A stretch of DNA of 64,000 nt, from NCBI RefSeq assembly GCF_014596915.1, contig NZ_JACVWU010000015.1, forward strand, positions 174,404 to 238,403. The letters are read 5' to 3'. Source of the stretch: Streptomyces sp. TRM68416 (GTDB lineage: Bacteria > Actinomycetota > Actinomycetes > Streptomycetales > Streptomycetaceae). The notes under the pieces were generated by a model. The model had not been told where the DNA came from, ran no database searches, and saw only the letters and a program-made list of their open reading frames with translations. The position numbers and the translations under genes are program-made. Below, piece by piece: positions 33,884 to 43,408 of the stretch (position 1 is its first letter; every line of letters begins with the position of its first letter).

Positions 33884-35293
33884 TCACCCGCACTCGGCCA
33901 CAGCGGGCCGGTCCCTCGTGCGGACGGCCGGGAACCACGCGGTGGGCTGCGCGGCGCCGTCCGGCAGCCGGACCCGGTACCACTCGGCGGAGCGCGTGCC
34001 CGTCTCGTCCGTGACCGGGCTGCCCCGGCGCAGTCGGCACTCCACGGGGAGCGCGTCTCCGTGCCACACGCGCGTGGCTACAACGTTGTCAACGGTGTAC
34101 GGAAGGGACGGATCAATGGCCAGCCCGAGGCTGCACTGCGGCTCGCGTGCGGCCGCCCGGTTCCGGCAGACCCGCTCCACGTTGAAGACGGTGACGCGGT
34201 CGGTGGAGTCGGCGAGGTTCTGCGCGTGGACCGGGGGGTCGTCCGCCCCGCCGCCCGGGTCGTGCGCGGCCAACGACCAGACCAGGGCGGTGGTCATGCC
34301 CATCGTGGTGGCGGCCGCCGCCACGAACGCGCGCTTCCGCCGTCGGGCACCGGACATCGCGTTCGCGCGACGGCCGGCCGTGGCCGCCGCCCGGACGCGG
34401 GCCATGCGGGCCAGCAGATCGCCCGCGGTGTGCCCGGCACGCAGCTCATGGGTCGGCGCCAGGCAGTCTCCGACCAGGTCACGCCAGGGTGCCGGTACGG
34501 CGGGGTCCGGGCGCAGCGGTGCCCGTCCGGCGGCGTATTCCTGTACGGCGGCGCCGCGCCCCGCCGGCGTCGCGCCGGGGAAGGGAGAGGCACCGCGGGC
34601 GAACACCTGGTGGATCATGATGCCCAGGGCCCAGATGTCCCCGCTCTGGCGGGCCTGGACGCCCCGCTCGCCGAGCGGGGCCTTCCAGCGTTCGGGCGGC
34701 AGGTAGTCCGGGGTGCCCAGCGGCGGAATCCACGCGTGCGTGCCGTGTGTGCCGTCGAGTTCGGCGGCCAGTCCGAAGTCCGACAGGCGGACCGAACCGT
34801 CCTTCATCAGCAGGACGTTGTCGGGTTTGAGGTCGCCGTGCACCCAGCCGAGGCCGTGCAGATGCGCGAGCCCCTCACAGACCTCCGTCAGGATCCGCTC
34901 CCCCTCGTCCGGCGGCAACTCGCCTTCCCGTTCGAGCAGTTCGCGCAGGCTGCGCTCGGCCCGCTCCATCACCAGCACGACGGCTCCGTCGAGTTCGGGG
35001 CGGTGCGCGTCCGCCAGCACGACGGAGTCGATCAGCCGGATCAGCCGGGGATGGCTGGTCCGGCGCCCGAAGTCGCTCTCCCTGCGGGCACTTTCCACCA
35101 GCCCTCTGACCTGCCGGGGAGCAAGACCCGCGGTGGGCAGGAACTTCAGCGCTACGACGGTGTCGGCGTCCGCCCCGCTCATGCTCCGGCCTTCGTAGAC
35201 CCACCCCCAGCCGCCGTCCGCGATCGGCTCGCCGACTTCCCACGCGCCGACCCGGTATCCACGCGGCACCCGCTCGGCCGCCGCCGCGCTCAC
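33884..35293 (-). CDS. Membrane-anchored Ser/Thr protein kinase
   Basis: 469 residues. Kinase domain about 15-300: VVALK with Lys50, catalytic loop V-H152-G-D154-L-K156-P-D-N159, D172-F-G174, then GTPDYLPPERW and GDIWALG. The loop is HGD rather than HRD, so it is a non-RD kinase and may not need activation-loop phosphorylation. One transmembrane helix at about 325-345 leads to a 120-residue outer domain with cysteines (ERVCRNR, PQCSLG, VECRLR). The start overlaps the FHA gene stop by 4 bp. Confidence 0.92.
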   Translation of the reverse strand: MSAAAAERVPRGYRVGAWEVGEPIADGGWGWVYEGRSMSGADADTVVALKFLPTAGLAPRQVRGLVESARRESDFGRRTSHPRLIRLIDSVVLADAHRPELDGAVVLVMERAERSLRELLEREGELPPDEGERILTEVCEGLAHLHGLGWVHGDLKPDNVLLMKDGSVRLSDFGLAAELDGTHGTHAWIPPLGTPDYLPPERWKAPLGERGVQARQSGDIWALGIMIHQVFARGASPFPGATPAGRGAAVQEYAAGRAPLRPDPAVPAPWRDLVGDCLAPTHELRAGHTAGDLLARMARVRAAATAGRRANAMSGARRRKRAFVAAAATTMGMTTALVWSLAAHDPGGGADDPPVHAQNLADSTDRVTVFNVERVCRNRAAAREPQCSLGLAIDPSLPYTVDNVVATRVWHGDALPVECRLRRGSPVTDETGTRSAEWYRVRLPDGAAQPTAWFPAVRTRDRPAVAECG

Positions 35294-36078
35294 CGGTGCA
35301 CCGCCCCGCCGACGCGGACCCCGCAGGGCCCGGCCGGAGCGCGCGCCGGCAGGTGCCGCAGATGGCCCTCGCCCACCAGGCCGAAGCGCAGGGCGACGGC
35401 GACGAGTGCCTCACGCTTGCCGTTGCGGCGGCCGCCCCGGGCGGCCTCTCCCCCGGCCGGGGCGTGGACGCGGAGCTTCTCCTCGGCGAGGTAGTCGATG
35501 TGCGCGCTCACCGCGCGCGCCGTCAGCTGCGCGTACCGCGGGTGTGCGCGCAGCCGTTCGACGATCTCGGGCGTGGTCGGCACCGCGAGCGCCGACTCGT
35601 CCCGCAGTCGCGGCTCGCACAGGGCGACCAGTACCAGGAAGTACGTCGCCGTCTCGTCCAGCGAGTAGGCGGTCAGGGTCTGGGTGCCCCGTACGCCGCC
35701 TTCGGGGCCGTCCGGATCGAGGTAGACGTGATCGGGTGCGAAGACCTGGAAGCTCACCCCGGTTCCCCGCGTGGGCAGCACGATCCGCGCGAACTCGAAC
35801 GGGACGGGGGCCCCGACCCGGCGCGGTGGCACTCTCAGGTACTCCCCGGCGCCCTCCGGGTTCTCCACCAGATAGCTCTGCGTGGCGCTGAAGTTGCTGA
35901 GCAGCCAGTGGTCGTCGCGCACGCGAACCTCCCCGGCCAACCGCGACACCGCCGGGTCGTCGAGCCGCAGGTCCACAGGGGCGGTGCCCGAGCCGCGGCC
36001 GAAGCGGGCCGACTCACCCGGGCCGAGCCGCACCGTCACCGCGGGTTCCTGCGGCAGATGAATCAGTACTCCGCTCAT
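35290..36078 (-). CDS. FHA-domain protein
   Basis: 262 residues. The N-terminal 95 residues form an FHA phosphothreonine-binding domain (ARFGRGSG, VDLRLDDPAVSRLAGEVRV, WLLSNFSATQSYLV). The remainder, with RAVSAHIDYLAEEKLRVH and ALVAVALRFGLVGEGHL, is helical and resembles a winged-helix region. ATG 36078 is chosen because it starts just before the first FHA strand. Coupled to the kinase gene (ATGA overlap), it is the probable first target or scaffold of that kinase. Confidence 0.85.
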   Translation of the reverse strand: MSGVLIHLPQEPAVTVRLGPGESARFGRGSGTAPVDLRLDDPAVSRLAGEVRVRDDHWLLSNFSATQSYLVENPEGAGEYLRVPPRRVGAPVPFEFARIVLPTRGTGVSFQVFAPDHVYLDPDGPEGGVRGTQTLTAYSLDETATYFLVLVALCEPRLRDESALAVPTTPEIVERLRAHPRYAQLTARAVSAHIDYLAEEKLRVHAPAGGEAARGGRRNGKREALVAVALRFGLVGEGHLRHLPARAPAGPCGVRVGGAVHR

Positions 36079-36373
36079 CGCCCCCGCCCCTCCGTGTCGG
36101 CCGTTTCCTCGCCGACGGCGTACGCACAGAAGAGAGCGTCGCCGGTCATCACACGCACCAGGGTGCACCCCGTTTCCTTCCCGTGTGCGCGCTGGTCAGG
36201 ACGCGCACGAGTCTCGCTCTCTAACACACTTCTCGGGCGCTGCGGGTTGCAGGCGCCGGACCATCGGATTGCATTCACTAACGCCGGGTTTTCACTCCCG
36301 GACCGCCGCGCCGATCAGCCGTTCGAGCCTGCCGCCGCGCATCACGCGCGGGGGTGTTCTGCGCGTACGGCCC
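36079..36373. other. Spacer between FHA and hyi genes
   Basis: About 295 bp with no convincing gene. It holds the FHA-kinase promoter on one side and precedes the hyi promoter at 36374. Local base composition is lower in GC than the coding DNA. Confidence 0.4.
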
Positions 36374-36438
36374 TTGACAGCCCTCCCCCTCCACGGGCAG
36401 TCTTCCGTTAAGCAGAAAGCAACTTCCGCAATACGGAA
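36374..36438 (+). promoter_or_regulatory. hyi promoter with paired AllR-type boxes
   Basis: TTGACA (36374-36379) with CAGTCT 18 bp on (36398-36403) is a plausible promoter. Two boxes overlap the start: TTCCGTTAAGCAGAA (36403-36417) and the perfect palindrome TTCCGCAATACGGAA (36424-36438), exactly 21 bp apart. Repression by AllR is the natural reading. Confidence 0.72.
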
Positions 36439-36468
36439 TAGCCAGAACGGAAGGGAGCGCCGGACCCC

Positions 36469-37290
36469 ATGGGATTCGACGAGCAGCGCTTCAACGTCAA
36501 CCTGTCGATCCTCTTCACGGAACTCCCGCTCCTGGAGCGCCCCGCGGCCGCCGCCGCGGCCGGCTTCACCGCGGTCGAGCTGTGGTGGCCCTGGATCGAC
36601 TCCCCGACCCCCGAGCGGTCCGAGCTCGACGCCCTGAAGAAGGCGATCGAGGACGCGGGCGTCCGGCTCACGGGGCTGAACTTCTACGCCGGACAGCTGC
36701 CGGGCCCCGACCGCGGCGCCCTGTCGATTCCGGGCGAGGAGTCGGAGCGGTTCCGCGCCAACATCGACGTGACCGCCGACTTCGCACAGTCACTGGGCTG
36801 CACGGCGCTGAACGCCCTGTACGGCAACCGCGTCGACGGCGTCGACCCGGCCGAGCAGGACGCGCTGGCGCTGGAGAACCTCGTCCTCGCGGCACGGGCG
36901 GCCGACCGGATCGGCGCGATCCTGCTGATCGAGGCCCTGAACCAGCCCGAGTCGCCGCGGTACCCCCTGGTCTCGGCCCCGGCCGCGGTGGGCATCGCCG
37001 ACAAGGTCAACGAGGCGACCGGCCTCGGCAACGCGAAGTTCCTGATGGACCTCTACCACCTGTCCATGAACGGCGAGGACCTCCCGTCGGTGATCGAGGA
37101 GTACGCGGCGAAAACCGGCCATGTCCAGATCGCCGACAACCCGGGCCGCGGCGCCCCCGGCACCGGCAACCTCCCGCTGGAGGAACTGCTCGACCAGCTG
37201 AGGAAGGCCGGATACGACGGCTGGGTCGGCCTGGAGTACAAGCCGGGCGACCGCCCCAGCGCCCAGGCGTTCGACTGGCTGTCCCGCTGA
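36469..37290 (+). CDS. hyi: Hydroxypyruvate isomerase
   Basis: 273 residues, TIM-barrel xylose-isomerase-like fold. NVNLSILFTELPLLERP is the typical start, LIEALNQPESPRYPL carries the metal Glu, FLMDLYHLSMNGED the Asp/His and WVGLEYKPGDRP the final Glu. It interconverts hydroxypyruvate and tartronate semialdehyde downstream of glyoxylate carboligase. It precedes the reductase by 29 bp; the two are one operon under the boxes at 36403-36438. Confidence 0.95.
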   Translation: MGFDEQRFNVNLSILFTELPLLERPAAAAAAGFTAVELWWPWIDSPTPERSELDALKKAIEDAGVRLTGLNFYAGQLPGPDRGALSIPGEESERFRANIDVTADFAQSLGCTALNALYGNRVDGVDPAEQDALALENLVLAARAADRIGAILLIEALNQPESPRYPLVSAPAAVGIADKVNEATGLGNAKFLMDLYHLSMNGEDLPSVIEEYAAKTGHVQIADNPGRGAPGTGNLPLEELLDQLRKAGYDGWVGLEYKPGDRPSAQAFDWLSR

Positions 37291-37319
37291 CCCCCTTGCA
37301 CCGAGAGGCATCCCCGACC

Positions 37320-38237
37320 ATGAGCAACAACCTCGCAGATTCTTCCCACCCGACCCGCCCGGCGATTGCGTGGATCGGCCTCGGCATCATGGGCTCCCCC
37401 ATGTCCGAGAACCTGATCAAGGCGGGCTACGACGTCACCGGCTTCACCCTGGAGCAGGACAAGCTGGACCGCCTGGCCGCCGCGGGCGGCACCGCCGCCG
37501 GTTCCATCGCCGAGGCCGTGAAGGACGCCGACGTCGTCATCACGATGGTCCCGGCCTCCCCGCAGGTCGAGGCCATCTCCTACGGCCCCGACGGCATCCT
37601 GGAGAACGCGAAGCCCGGCGCACTGCTGATCGACATGTCCTCGATCACCCCGCAGACCTCGGTCGACCTCGCCGAGGCCGCCAAGGACAAGGGCATCCGC
37701 GTACTGGACGCCCCGGTGTCCGGCGGTGAGGCCGGCGCCGTCGAGGCCGTACTGTCGATCATGGTCGGCGGCGAGCAGGCCGACTTCGACGAGGCCAAGC
37801 CCGTACTGGAAGCCCTCGGCAAGACCATCGTGCTGTGCGGCCCGCACGGCTCGGGCCAGACCGTGAAGGCCGCCAACCAGCTGATCGTCGCCGTCAACAT
37901 CCAGGCGTGCGCCGAGGCCGTGGTCTTCCTGGAGAAGTCCGGCGTGGACCTGAAGGCCGCCCTGGACGTGCTCAACGGCGGCCTGGCGGGCTCGACCGTG
38001 CTGACGCGCAAGAAGGACAACTTCCTGCAGCGCGACTTCAAGCCGGGCTTCCGCATCGACCTGCACCACAAGGACATGGGCATCGTCACCGACGCCGCCC
38101 GCAATGTCGGCGCCGCGCTGCCCGTCGGGGCCGTGGTCGCCCAGCTCGTGGCGTCGCTGCGGGCACAGGGCGACGGGGGCCTGGACCACTCCGCGTTGCT
38201 GCGCGCGGTCGAGCGCCTCTCCGGCGCGCAGGTCTGA
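37320..38237 (+). CDS. glxR: 2-Hydroxy-3-oxopropionate (tartronate semialdehyde) reductase
   Basis: 305 residues of the beta-hydroxyacid dehydrogenase family: NAD(P) motif WIGLGIMGSPMSENL at about 18-32, substrate-binding DAPVSGGEAGA at about 129-139 and the catalytic lysine in GQTVKAANQL at about 179-188. It reduces tartronate semialdehyde to glycerate. ATG 37320 follows CCGAGAGGCA. Second gene of the hyi operon. Confidence 0.95.
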   Translation: MSNNLADSSHPTRPAIAWIGLGIMGSPMSENLIKAGYDVTGFTLEQDKLDRLAAAGGTAAGSIAEAVKDADVVITMVPASPQVEAISYGPDGILENAKPGALLIDMSSITPQTSVDLAEAAKDKGIRVLDAPVSGGEAGAVEAVLSIMVGGEQADFDEAKPVLEALGKTIVLCGPHGSGQTVKAANQLIVAVNIQACAEAVVFLEKSGVDLKAALDVLNGGLAGSTVLTRKKDNFLQRDFKPGFRIDLHHKDMGIVTDAARNVGAALPVGAVVAQLVASLRAQGDGGLDHSALLRAVERLSGAQV

Positions 38238-38318
38238 CCCTCCCCGAGAACTCCGGGCGGCGTCGCCGCTGACACCTGTCCTGTCGCGCCCAGGCGGTGG
38301 CGCCGCCCGGAATCCACT

Positions 38319-38383
38319 TCAACAAACTGTTGACGCTCGGTCCACCCCCTCCTAGGCTCCACAAAGCGGAAACAGTTTTCCGC
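38319..38383 (+). promoter_or_regulatory. katA promoter with TCAAC palindrome and AllR-like boxes
   Basis: TTGACG (38330-38335), 17 bp, TAGGCT (38353-38358) is a clear promoter. TCAACAAACTGTTGA (38319-38333) overlaps the -35. CTCCACAAAGCGGAA (38357-38371) differs by one base from the allR box and spans the -10/start; TTCCG recurs 21 bp later (38378). GCGGAAA-N4-TTTCCGC (38366-38383) is also a perfect palindrome. Confidence 0.72.
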
Positions 38384-38407
38384 TGACACCCGCACGGAAG
38401 GTCCACG

Positions 38408-39865
38408 ATGTCGAAGCGCGTGCTCACGACCGAGTCCGGCGCCCCGGTCGCCGACAACCAGAACTCAGCCTCCGCCGGCGTCGGCGGCCCGCTCCTCCTC
38501 CAGGACCAGCACCTGCTGGAGAAGCTCGCCCGGTTCAACCGTGAGCGCATCCCGGAGCGCGTGGTGCACGCCCGCGGCTCCGGCGCGTACGGCCACTTCG
38601 AGGTGACCGACGACGTCACCGGCTACACGCACGCCGACTTCCTCGACACCGTCGGCAAGCGCACCGAGGTCTTCCTGCGCTTCTCCACCGTGGCGGACTC
38701 GCTCGGCGGCGCGGACGCCGTCCGCGACCCGCGCGGCTTCGCGGTCAAGTTCTATACGCGGGAAGGCAATTACGACCTCGTCGGGAACAACACCCCGGTG
38801 TTCTTCATCAAGGACCCGATCAAGTTCCCGGACTTCATCCACTCGCAGAAGCGGGACCCGTTCACGGGCCGTCAGGAGCCGGACAACGTCTGGGACTTCT
38901 GGGCGCACGCCCCCGAGGCCACGCACCAGGTGACCTGGCTGATGGGCGACCGCGGCATCCCGGCGTCGTACCGCCACATGAACGGCTACGGCTCGCACAC
39001 CTACCAGTGGACGAACGCCGAGGGCGAGGCCTTCTTCGTCAAGTACCACTTCAAGACCGACCAGGGCATCCGCTGCCTGACCAGTGAGCAGGCGGCCGAG
39101 CAGGCGGGCCAGGACCCGACCTCCCACCAGACGGACCTGCTCCAGGCGATCGAGCGGGGCGTGCACCCGTCCTGGACCCTGTACGTCCAGATCATGCCGG
39201 CGGCGGAAGCGGCCGACTACCGCTTCAACCCCTTCGACCTCACCAAGGTCTGGCCGCACCGGGACTACCCGCTGCGGCGCGTGGGCCGCCTGGTCCTGAA
39301 CCGCAACCCCGACAACGTCTTCGCCGAGGTCGAGCAGGCCGCGTTCTCCCCGAACAACTTCGTCCCCGGCATCGGCCCGTCGCCGGACAAGATGCTCCAG
39401 GGCCGCCTGTTCGCCTACGCGGACGCGCACCGCTACCGCCTGGGTGTCAACCACACCCTGCTGGCCGTGAACGCCCCGCGGGCGACGACCGCGCAGAACT
39501 ACGGCCGGGACGGCTTCATGGCCGTCAACGGCCAGGGACGGCACGCCAAGAACTACGAGCCGAACTCCTACGACGGCCCCGTGGAGACCGGCCGCCCGCT
39601 GTCGGCGCCGCTGGCGGTGACCGGCTGGACCGGCACGCACGAGGCTCCGCAGCACACCAAGGACGACGACTTCGTGCAGGCGGGCGAGCTGTACCGGCTG
39701 ATGTCCGCCGAGGAGAAGTCCCGCCTGATCGCGAACATCGCCGGCGGTCTCTCCCAGGTCTCCCGCAACGACGTGATCGAGAAGAACCTGGCCCACTTCC
39801 ACGCCGCCGACCCGGAGTACGGCAGGCGCGTGGAGGAGGCGGTCCGCGCCCTGCGCGAGGACTGA
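38408..39865 (+). CDS. katA: Monofunctional haem catalase
   Basis: 485 residues, a small-subunit (clade 3) catalase. The distal His54 is in RVVHARGSGAYG, the distal Asn in DLVGNNTPVFFIKD, and the haem-ligand Tyr337 in RLFAYADAHRYRLG. It breaks down H2O2. ATG 38408 follows GGAAGG. It stands between the glxR and gcl genes with purine-type operators in its promoter, so its likely job is to remove the H2O2 from uricase. Confidence 0.96.
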   Translation: MSKRVLTTESGAPVADNQNSASAGVGGPLLLQDQHLLEKLARFNRERIPERVVHARGSGAYGHFEVTDDVTGYTHADFLDTVGKRTEVFLRFSTVADSLGGADAVRDPRGFAVKFYTREGNYDLVGNNTPVFFIKDPIKFPDFIHSQKRDPFTGRQEPDNVWDFWAHAPEATHQVTWLMGDRGIPASYRHMNGYGSHTYQWTNAEGEAFFVKYHFKTDQGIRCLTSEQAAEQAGQDPTSHQTDLLQAIERGVHPSWTLYVQIMPAAEAADYRFNPFDLTKVWPHRDYPLRRVGRLVLNRNPDNVFAEVEQAAFSPNNFVPGIGPSPDKMLQGRLFAYADAHRYRLGVNHTLLAVNAPRATTAQNYGRDGFMAVNGQGRHAKNYEPNSYDGPVETGRPLSAPLAVTGWTGTHEAPQHTKDDDFVQAGELYRLMSAEEKSRLIANIAGGLSQVSRNDVIEKNLAHFHAADPEYGRRVEEAVRALRED

Positions 39866-39869
39866 GACT

Positions 39870-40101
39870 CCCTGTCCGCGCCCGGCCACTGAGCGACCCG
39901 GATGAGGGGTGGTCCTCAGTACACGGCACGGACAGGGTGCGGACCGCGGCGGCGTGCGAGCCAGTGCGGTGGTAAAGGGCCGAGGCCTCCTTCTTCGACC
40001 TGAGGGGAAGGAGCCCCGGCACCGTCGCCGCCCGCCGCGGTCCCAGACATGTCCACGGCGCTCCCTGTGCCGGTCCGCGCGACCGGCACAGGGAGCGCTT
40101 T
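39870..40101 (+). terminator. Terminator region downstream of katA
   Basis: Two inverted repeats follow katA. CCCTGTCCG/CGGACAGGG (39870-39878 with 39929-39937) is long-looped. The second, 40058-40098, has a perfect 18-bp stem (GCGCTCCCTGTGCCGGTC and its complement) with a 5-nt loop and TTTC after it, a strong terminator. Confidence 0.75.
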
Positions 40102-40151
40102 CGCGTTCCCTCCGACGTGCGTTCCCGTGGCCCCGGCGGCACTCTTGAGGC

Positions 40152-40409
40152 ATGGACGGTCCGCACATCGTGGTGCACGCTCCGGCGCGATGGGGGCACC
40201 TCCCACGCCCTTAAGGCAGTGGGGGAGGTTCTCGCCGGGTCACCTCGGGCGACGAGACCCTGGGCGTCGCCTCGCACATCGACGACGTCAGCGAGTTCCT
40301 GAGACTGGCCGATCTGTACGTGACCGACGTGGCGGAGAGCGACCTCGTCGAGTGGCAGGGCGGCGGCCCGGACGACTGGCCGGGGCTCCACGAGCACCAC
40401 GACGACTGA
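40152..40409 (+). pseudogene. Small Streptomyces protein gene broken by a palindromic repeat
   Basis: ATG 40152 starts MDGPHIVVHAPA. After the repeat the same frame continues RRVTSGDETLGVASHIDDVS and ends ...DDWPGLHEHHDD at TGA 40407-40409. This start and the end pattern (FLRLADL, DLVEWQGGGPDDW) match a familiar Streptomyces family of about 70-residue proteins of unknown function. The insert brings an in-frame TAA at 40212-40214. The frame is otherwise intact, so the insertion is recent or the downstream part is still under some use. Confidence 0.75.
40188..40233. mobile_element. Palindromic dispersed repeat (MITE-like), inserted in a gene
   Basis: GGGGGCACCTCCCACGCCC, a TTAAGG centre and GGGGGAGGTT form an imperfect palindrome of about 45 bp. 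I recognise the core from many Streptomyces genomes as a short dispersed repeat. It has no coding capacity and replaces two or three codons of the host gene. Confidence 0.65.
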
Positions 40410-40520
40410 ACCCGCGTACGCACCATGGCGTACACGGGCTACGGAACCCTCAAATCATCCTCTGAAGACGCGCCGGGAGGCTTCAACCACCCCCGGAGTG
40501 GGGCAGATTGCCGTCACAGG

Positions 40521-40606
40521 GGAGCCCGCCGGCACGGGGGCGGCGGGCTCCGCACGGGGGAAGCGGTACCACGGGGGAAGCGGTACCGCGAGCGGTACCA
40601 CGGGGG
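40521..40606. repeat. Hairpin and direct repeats downstream of gcl
   Basis: GGAGCCCGCCG/CGGCGGGCTCC forms an 11-bp stem (40521-40551). Next to it the unit ACGGGGGAAGCGGTACC occurs twice in tandem (from 40554) followed by a partial AGCGGTACCACGGGGGA. The repeats contain GGTACC palindromes. No gene is seen between 40410 and 40666. Confidence 0.7.
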
Positions 40607-40608
40607 AG

Positions 40609-40659
40609 CACACGACGAGGGGCGGCCCGCCGTCAGGCCGGACCGCCCCTCGTCGTGTG
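40609..40659 (-). terminator. Intrinsic terminator of gcl
   Basis: A perfect 17-bp stem (CACACGACGAGGGGCGG and its complement) with a 17-nt loop ends 7 bp after the gcl stop codon, in the right position to end that transcript. Confidence 0.88.
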
Positions 40660-40666
40660 TACCGCG

Positions 40667-42451
<1,785 letters not shown>

Positions 42452-42510
42452 CGAGTACTCCTGCTTCGGCTGTCGGATTCGCACTCCCGTCGCGCCCCGC
42501 GGTTGAGCTC

Positions 42511-42579
42511 TTCCGTATTGGTTCCGTATCGCTTCCGTATTTATTCCGCATTACGGAAACTAACTTCTACTATCTGGAA
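42511..42579 (-). promoter_or_regulatory. gcl operator array: 11-bp phased TTCCG repeats plus paired AllR-type boxes
   Basis: TTCCG(T/C)AT begins at 42511, 42522, 42533 and 42544, exactly 11 bp apart. The fourth is the left half of the perfect palindrome TTCCGCATTACGGAA (42544-42558), and a weaker box TTCTACTATCTGGAA lies 21 bp on (42565-42579). This is the most extended operator of the regulon. Confidence 0.75.
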
Positions 42580-42661
42580 TCAATGTAAGTGGCGGCTCCA
42601 AGGCCGTCAAGAGACGGACAAGCGACGGACAAGCGGGGGACTCCTGCAGCACCATGGGGAC

Positions 42662-43351
42662 ATGCCCCAGAGCGTGTCGGTGCGCTGCCCGGCCTGCCGG
42701 CGCGAGCACCAGTACGCCGCGCCGGCCTACCCGTGCGCCTGCGGAGCACCCGTCGCCCCGCCGCTCGACCCGCGCGGGACACCGACGGCCGTCACCCACC
42801 GGACCTGGGCCGAGGAGTGGGTCACCGTCCAGTGCGCCTCCTGCGGCCGCAGCGACCAGTGGCCCCATCCGGAGCTGGGATGCGCGTGCGGGACGGTGGT
42901 GCGGATCGCGGTGGCCGGGACGCTCTCCCCGGCCCGCCCCGGCACCCAGGTCCTCGACACCCCGCGGCGGCGGGCCCCCTTCCAGCCCGTGACGATCCGC
43001 ACCGCGCGGGACGCCGTCACGGCCGCCGCCCTGTACCTGCGGTGGCTCGGCTACCGGGAGATCCGCCGCGCCGACCAGCGGCCCCCGCACGGCATCGGTC
43101 TCGCCGCCCGCGGCCTGCTCGCCCAGGTGGACCCGACCGTGCGCCCGGCCGGCGTACGGGACGTGGAGTGCCTGTGGCTGACCGCCATGACGGAGTCGTC
43201 GGACTGCGTCTACTTCTCCCTCGCCGGATACGCCCCCGAGGCCCGCGTCCGCGCCGACGCCCTGCGCGTCCCGCTGTTCGTCCTGGACCTCACCGGCACC
43301 CCGAAGCCGGTCAACGACCACGCCGAGGCGCTGGAGTCCCCCGCGGGCTGA
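42662..43351 (+). CDS. Double zinc-ribbon protein with degenerate Mrr-like domain
   Basis: 229 residues. Two zinc-ribbon-type modules: CPAC at 9-12 with CAC at 25-27, and CASC at 58-61 with CAC at 74-76. The C-terminal 120 residues (TARDAVTAAALYLRWLGYRE, GLLAQVDP, YFSLAGYAPEARVRADALRVPLFVLDL) follow the order of an Mrr/restriction-endonuclease-like fold, but the usual D...(E/Q)xK is replaced by QVDP, so nuclease activity is doubtful. Function unknown. ATG 42662 begins just before the first ribbon. It diverges from gcl. Confidence 0.65.
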   Translation: MPQSVSVRCPACRREHQYAAPAYPCACGAPVAPPLDPRGTPTAVTHRTWAEEWVTVQCASCGRSDQWPHPELGCACGTVVRIAVAGTLSPARPGTQVLDTPRRRAPFQPVTIRTARDAVTAAALYLRWLGYREIRRADQRPPHGIGLAARGLLAQVDPTVRPAGVRDVECLWLTAMTESSDCVYFSLAGYAPEARVRADALRVPLFVLDLTGTPKPVNDHAEALESPAG

Positions 43352-43356
43352 CGACA

Positions 43357-43388
43357 GCGCCGGCTCCCGGAGGGGTGGGAGCCGGCGC
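43357..43388. terminator. Bidirectional terminator
   Basis: A perfect 12-bp stem (GCGCCGGCTCCC/GGGAGCCGGCGC) with an 8-nt loop lies 5 bp after the zinc-ribbon gene and 20 bp before the end of the convergent LPMO gene. Confidence 0.88.
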
Positions 43389-43408
43389 CGCGGTGAAGGG
43401 AGACGCGC

